Shown here: one piece after another, positions 62,061-64,000 of the stretch | How positions within the stretch are numbered: position 1 is the first letter of the stretch | Layout of the letters: every line of letters starts with the position of its first letter | NCBI GenBank assembly: GCA_963807005.1 | Contig: CAWDZK010000005.1 | Coordinates: 372,001 to 436,000 of the forward strand | From: CAWDZK01 sp963807005 | GTDB lineage: Bacteria; Actinomycetota; Actinomycetes; JACCUZ01 | Length of the DNA stretch: 64,000 bases | Direction of reading: 5' to 3' | Made by a program: the position numbers and the translations under genes | Notes under the pieces: model-generated | Seen by the model: only the letters and a program-made list of their open reading frames with translations | What the model was told of the DNA's origin: nothing | Database searches by the model: none

Positions 62061-63241
62061 GCCGGCGCACGGCCGCGCGGCTGGCGTGGACCCTCTGGGG
62101 GGCGGAGGTCGCTCTGGTCGTAGGCCTGCTCGTCAGTGGAGTACCGGGCTCCGGGCCGTTCGGTGCCGTCGGCGCAGGCACCTTCATCCTGGCCTTCGCC
62201 ACGACCGGCGTCCTCCTGGTCGCCCACCAGCCCGGCAACGCGGTGGGCTGGCTGCTCGTCCTGGCCGCGGGGGCGTTCACGGTGGGCGGCCTGGTCGTGG
62301 AGGTCGTCGAACACGGCGCCGAGACGCTGCCCGGACCGCTCGTGACCGCGGCGGCCTGGACGGGCACGTGGGTCTGGCTGGTCGGAGTGGGGCCCGCGGC
62401 CACGTTCCTGCTCCTGCTCTTCCCGGACGGCCGGTACGCCTCGCCGCGGTGGCGGGCGGTGGGCTGGCTGGCGGGTCTGACGCTGGCCGCAGGCATCGCG
62501 GCCGGCGCGCTGTCCCCCGGCCCCATCGAGGACACCCCGGTGCGCAGCAACCCACTGGGTGTCGCGAAGGCCGGGCCGCTCCTCGACGTGGTCGGCGTCA
62601 TCGGCCTGTGGGGGTTCCTGGTGGCGGCCGCGGCGTCGTGCCTGTCGCTGGTGGTGCGCTACCGCCGGGCCGGCCGCGTCCAGCGCCGGCAGCTGCAATG
62701 GGTGGCGCTCAGCCTGCCCGCCGTCCTCGTCCTCATGGGCGCCTCCGTCGTCGTTGAGTCGACACGGTCCGGCGCCGGCGCGGACGACGCCGCGAACGGC
62801 CTCGTCTCTCTCGGACTGGCCTTCGTGCCCGTGGCCATGGCCGTCGCGATGCTGCGGCAGCGGCTCTACGACATCGACGTCGTCATCAACCGCACGCTGG
62901 TCTACGGCTCCCTGACCGCACTGCTCGCCGGTGTCTACCTCGGCTCGGTCCTGCTTCTCCAGCTGGTCCTCGCCCCGCTCACTGCGACCTCCGACCTCGC
63001 CGTGGCGGCGTCGACCCTGGCGGCGGCTGCGCTCGTCCGGCCGGCGCGTTCGCGCATCCAAGGCCTTGTGGACCGGCGGTTCTTCCGCCGCCGGTACGAC
63101 GCGGCGCTGACCCTGGACGAGTTCGCGGCCCGGCTGCGCCACGAGGTCGATCTCGAGGAGGTCCACCGCGACCTGACCGGTGCCGTTCGCGAGACCGTCG
63201 CGCCCACGCACGTCTCGCTGTGGGTCCGGGGACTCACATGA
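62057..63241 (+). CDS. Array gene 5: polytopic membrane paralogue
   Basis: 394 residues, GTG start overlapping gene 4 (GTGA). FPDGR kept; QLQWV replaces QLKWF, the most diverged copy at this motif; IDVVINRTLVYG kept; VDRRFFRRRYDA, FAARLRHEVDL, and VAPTHVSLWVR at the end. About eight hydrophobic segments. Overlaps gene 6 by ATGA (63238-63241). Confidence 0.85.
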   Translation: MSRRTAARLAWTLWGAEVALVVGLLVSGVPGSGPFGAVGAGTFILAFATTGVLLVAHQPGNAVGWLLVLAAGAFTVGGLVVEVVEHGAETLPGPLVTAAAWTGTWVWLVGVGPAATFLLLLFPDGRYASPRWRAVGWLAGLTLAAGIAAGALSPGPIEDTPVRSNPLGVAKAGPLLDVVGVIGLWGFLVAAAASCLSLVVRYRRAGRVQRRQLQWVALSLPAVLVLMGASVVVESTRSGAGADDAANGLVSLGLAFVPVAMAVAMLRQRLYDIDVVINRTLVYGSLTALLAGVYLGSVLLLQLVLAPLTATSDLAVAASTLAAAALVRPARSRIQGLVDRRFFRRRYDAALTLDEFAARLRHEVDLEEVHRDLTGAVRETVAPTHVSLWVRGLT

Positions 63242-64000
63242 TCGGCCTCGGCCTCCTGCGGCTGTCGGATGCTGCGCTGCGGCGTGCGGCCTGGGTCGTC
63301 ACCGTCCTGCTCGTTGTCGTGGACACGGTGGTGGTCGCTGTTTCGTTCACTCGGCCTGCTGGGCCGGACGGCGCCTGGGAAGCGGGCGGAAGGCTCAGCG
63401 ACATCGCGTTCACCCTGGCGGTCCTCGTCTTCCCATGGACGGGCCTGCTCATCGTGCGCCGGCAGCCGCGCAACGCGGTCGGGTGGGTGCTTCTGGCCGT
63501 CGGAGCGGCCTGGGGGCTCGCCGACGCCGCCGTCGCATACGCCTCGATCGCCCTGGTGCTCCGTCCCGGGTTGCTGCCCGGCGCCGACGAAGCAGCGGCA
63601 CTCGGAGCCGCAGGGTGGGCGCCCGCGATCGGCATCATGGGCACCTACCTGCTCCTGCTCTTCCCCGACGGCCGCCTACCTTCCGAGCGGTGGCGAGTCC
63701 TCGCATGGCTCTCGGCCGCAGTCATCTCGACCGTGACCGTCACGATCGTGCTGACCCCTGGTCCGATCGGGGTGAAGCCGGTGCCCGATCTGGCGAACCC
63801 GCTCGGCGTCGACTCACTGCGAACCGAGCTTGCCATCGTGCAGGGCGCGGCCCTCCCGATGCTCCCGCTGTGCATCCTCGGCAGCGCCGCAGGACTCGTG
63901 AGCCGCTTCCGGCGCTCGAACGGCGTGGAGCGGCTGCAGCTGAAGTGGCTCGCCACGGCCGGGGCGGCGGTCGCCTGCATGTACCTGGTGGGCGTGGCGG
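63238..64000 (+). CDS. Array gene 6: membrane paralogue, 3' truncated by the window
   Basis: At least 254 residues (runs off the end). The N-terminal part is longer than in its paralogues (MIGLGLLRLSDAALRRAAW). NAVGW, FPDGR, FRRSNGVERLQLKWLA are present, so it is the same family up to the last visible helix. The rest, including the C-terminal cytoplasmic region, and whether a kinase domain or further copies follow, lie beyond 64000. Confidence 0.85.
   Translation, partial: MIGLGLLRLSDAALRRAAWVVTVLLVVVDTVVVAVSFTRPAGPDGAWEAGGRLSDIAFTLAVLVFPWTGLLIVRRQPRNAVGWVLLAVGAAWGLADAAVAYASIALVLRPGLLPGADEAAALGAAGWAPAIGIMGTYLLLLFPDGRLPSERWRVLAWLSAAVISTVTVTIVLTPGPIGVKPVPDLANPLGVDSLRTELAIVQGAALPMLPLCILGSAAGLVSRFRRSNGVERLQLKWLATAGAAVACMYLVGVA

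Overview
The window is very GC-rich DNA with strongly GC-biased third codon positions and many GTG starts. It encodes a typical actinobacterial core set: PurS/PurQ/PurL as separate proteins, a DUF3151 gene behind class II aldolase, and a sterol-carrier-like gene near purF. Promoters have TANNNT -10 boxes lying almost directly on start codons. I infer an actinobacterium near Nocardioides and its relatives; the sequence alone does not fix the genus.

Layout. 1-9.6 kb: the 3' end of a toroid-type carbohydrate-active enzyme, an NAD-dependent epimerase, a hydrolase, pyrE, a LemA protein, two DedA membrane proteins flanking a RodZ-like anchored protein, a TrmH-type RNA methyltransferase, a GNAT protein and a CoA-disulfide-reductase-like flavoprotein. 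9.8-17.8 kb: fructose-bisphosphate aldolase, DUF3151, an HTH regulator, a phospholipase D family protein, a YciI/ECF42-type sigma factor pair, a lipid kinase and purA. 17.8-27 kb: a large secreted subtilisin, a GNAT protein, a class III aminotransferase, purD coupled to a hypothetical gene, and purB. 27-38.4 kb: a membrane protein, a NarL-type two-component pair, a flavoprotein, a secreted glycosidase, a propeller lipoprotein, purC, galE, and a very large LuxR-type regulator. 38.6-45 kb: a polar amino acid ABC transporter, purSQL and a tRNA-Gly. 45-54.3 kb: HIT, SCP-like, M14 peptidase and MBL genes, a polyamine-type ABC transporter, a small membrane protein and purF. 54.3-64 kb: a SARP/ATPase/TPR regulator facing away from a head-to-tail array of six paralogous membrane proteins. 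The array runs off the end of the window.

Purine synthesis is the unifying theme: purA, purB, purC, purD, purF, purS, purQ and purL are all here, with pyrE for pyrimidines, interspersed with transport and regulatory genes. purM, which follows purF in many actinobacteria, is not next to purF here; the regulator and paralogue array occupy that place.

The most unusual features are: (i) the six-gene array, in which every junction is a 4-nt start/stop overlap and the third gene carries a frameshift; (ii) several families of intergenic palindromes, including three perfect palindromes spaced exactly 31 bp centre to centre at 35 kb and a 79-bp composite repeat present twice; (iii) seventeen genes, plus one candidate leader peptide, whose start codon sits 6-7 nt behind a TANNNT box, implying widespread leaderless transcription. 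I found no transposase, phage gene, rRNA or CRISPR array.
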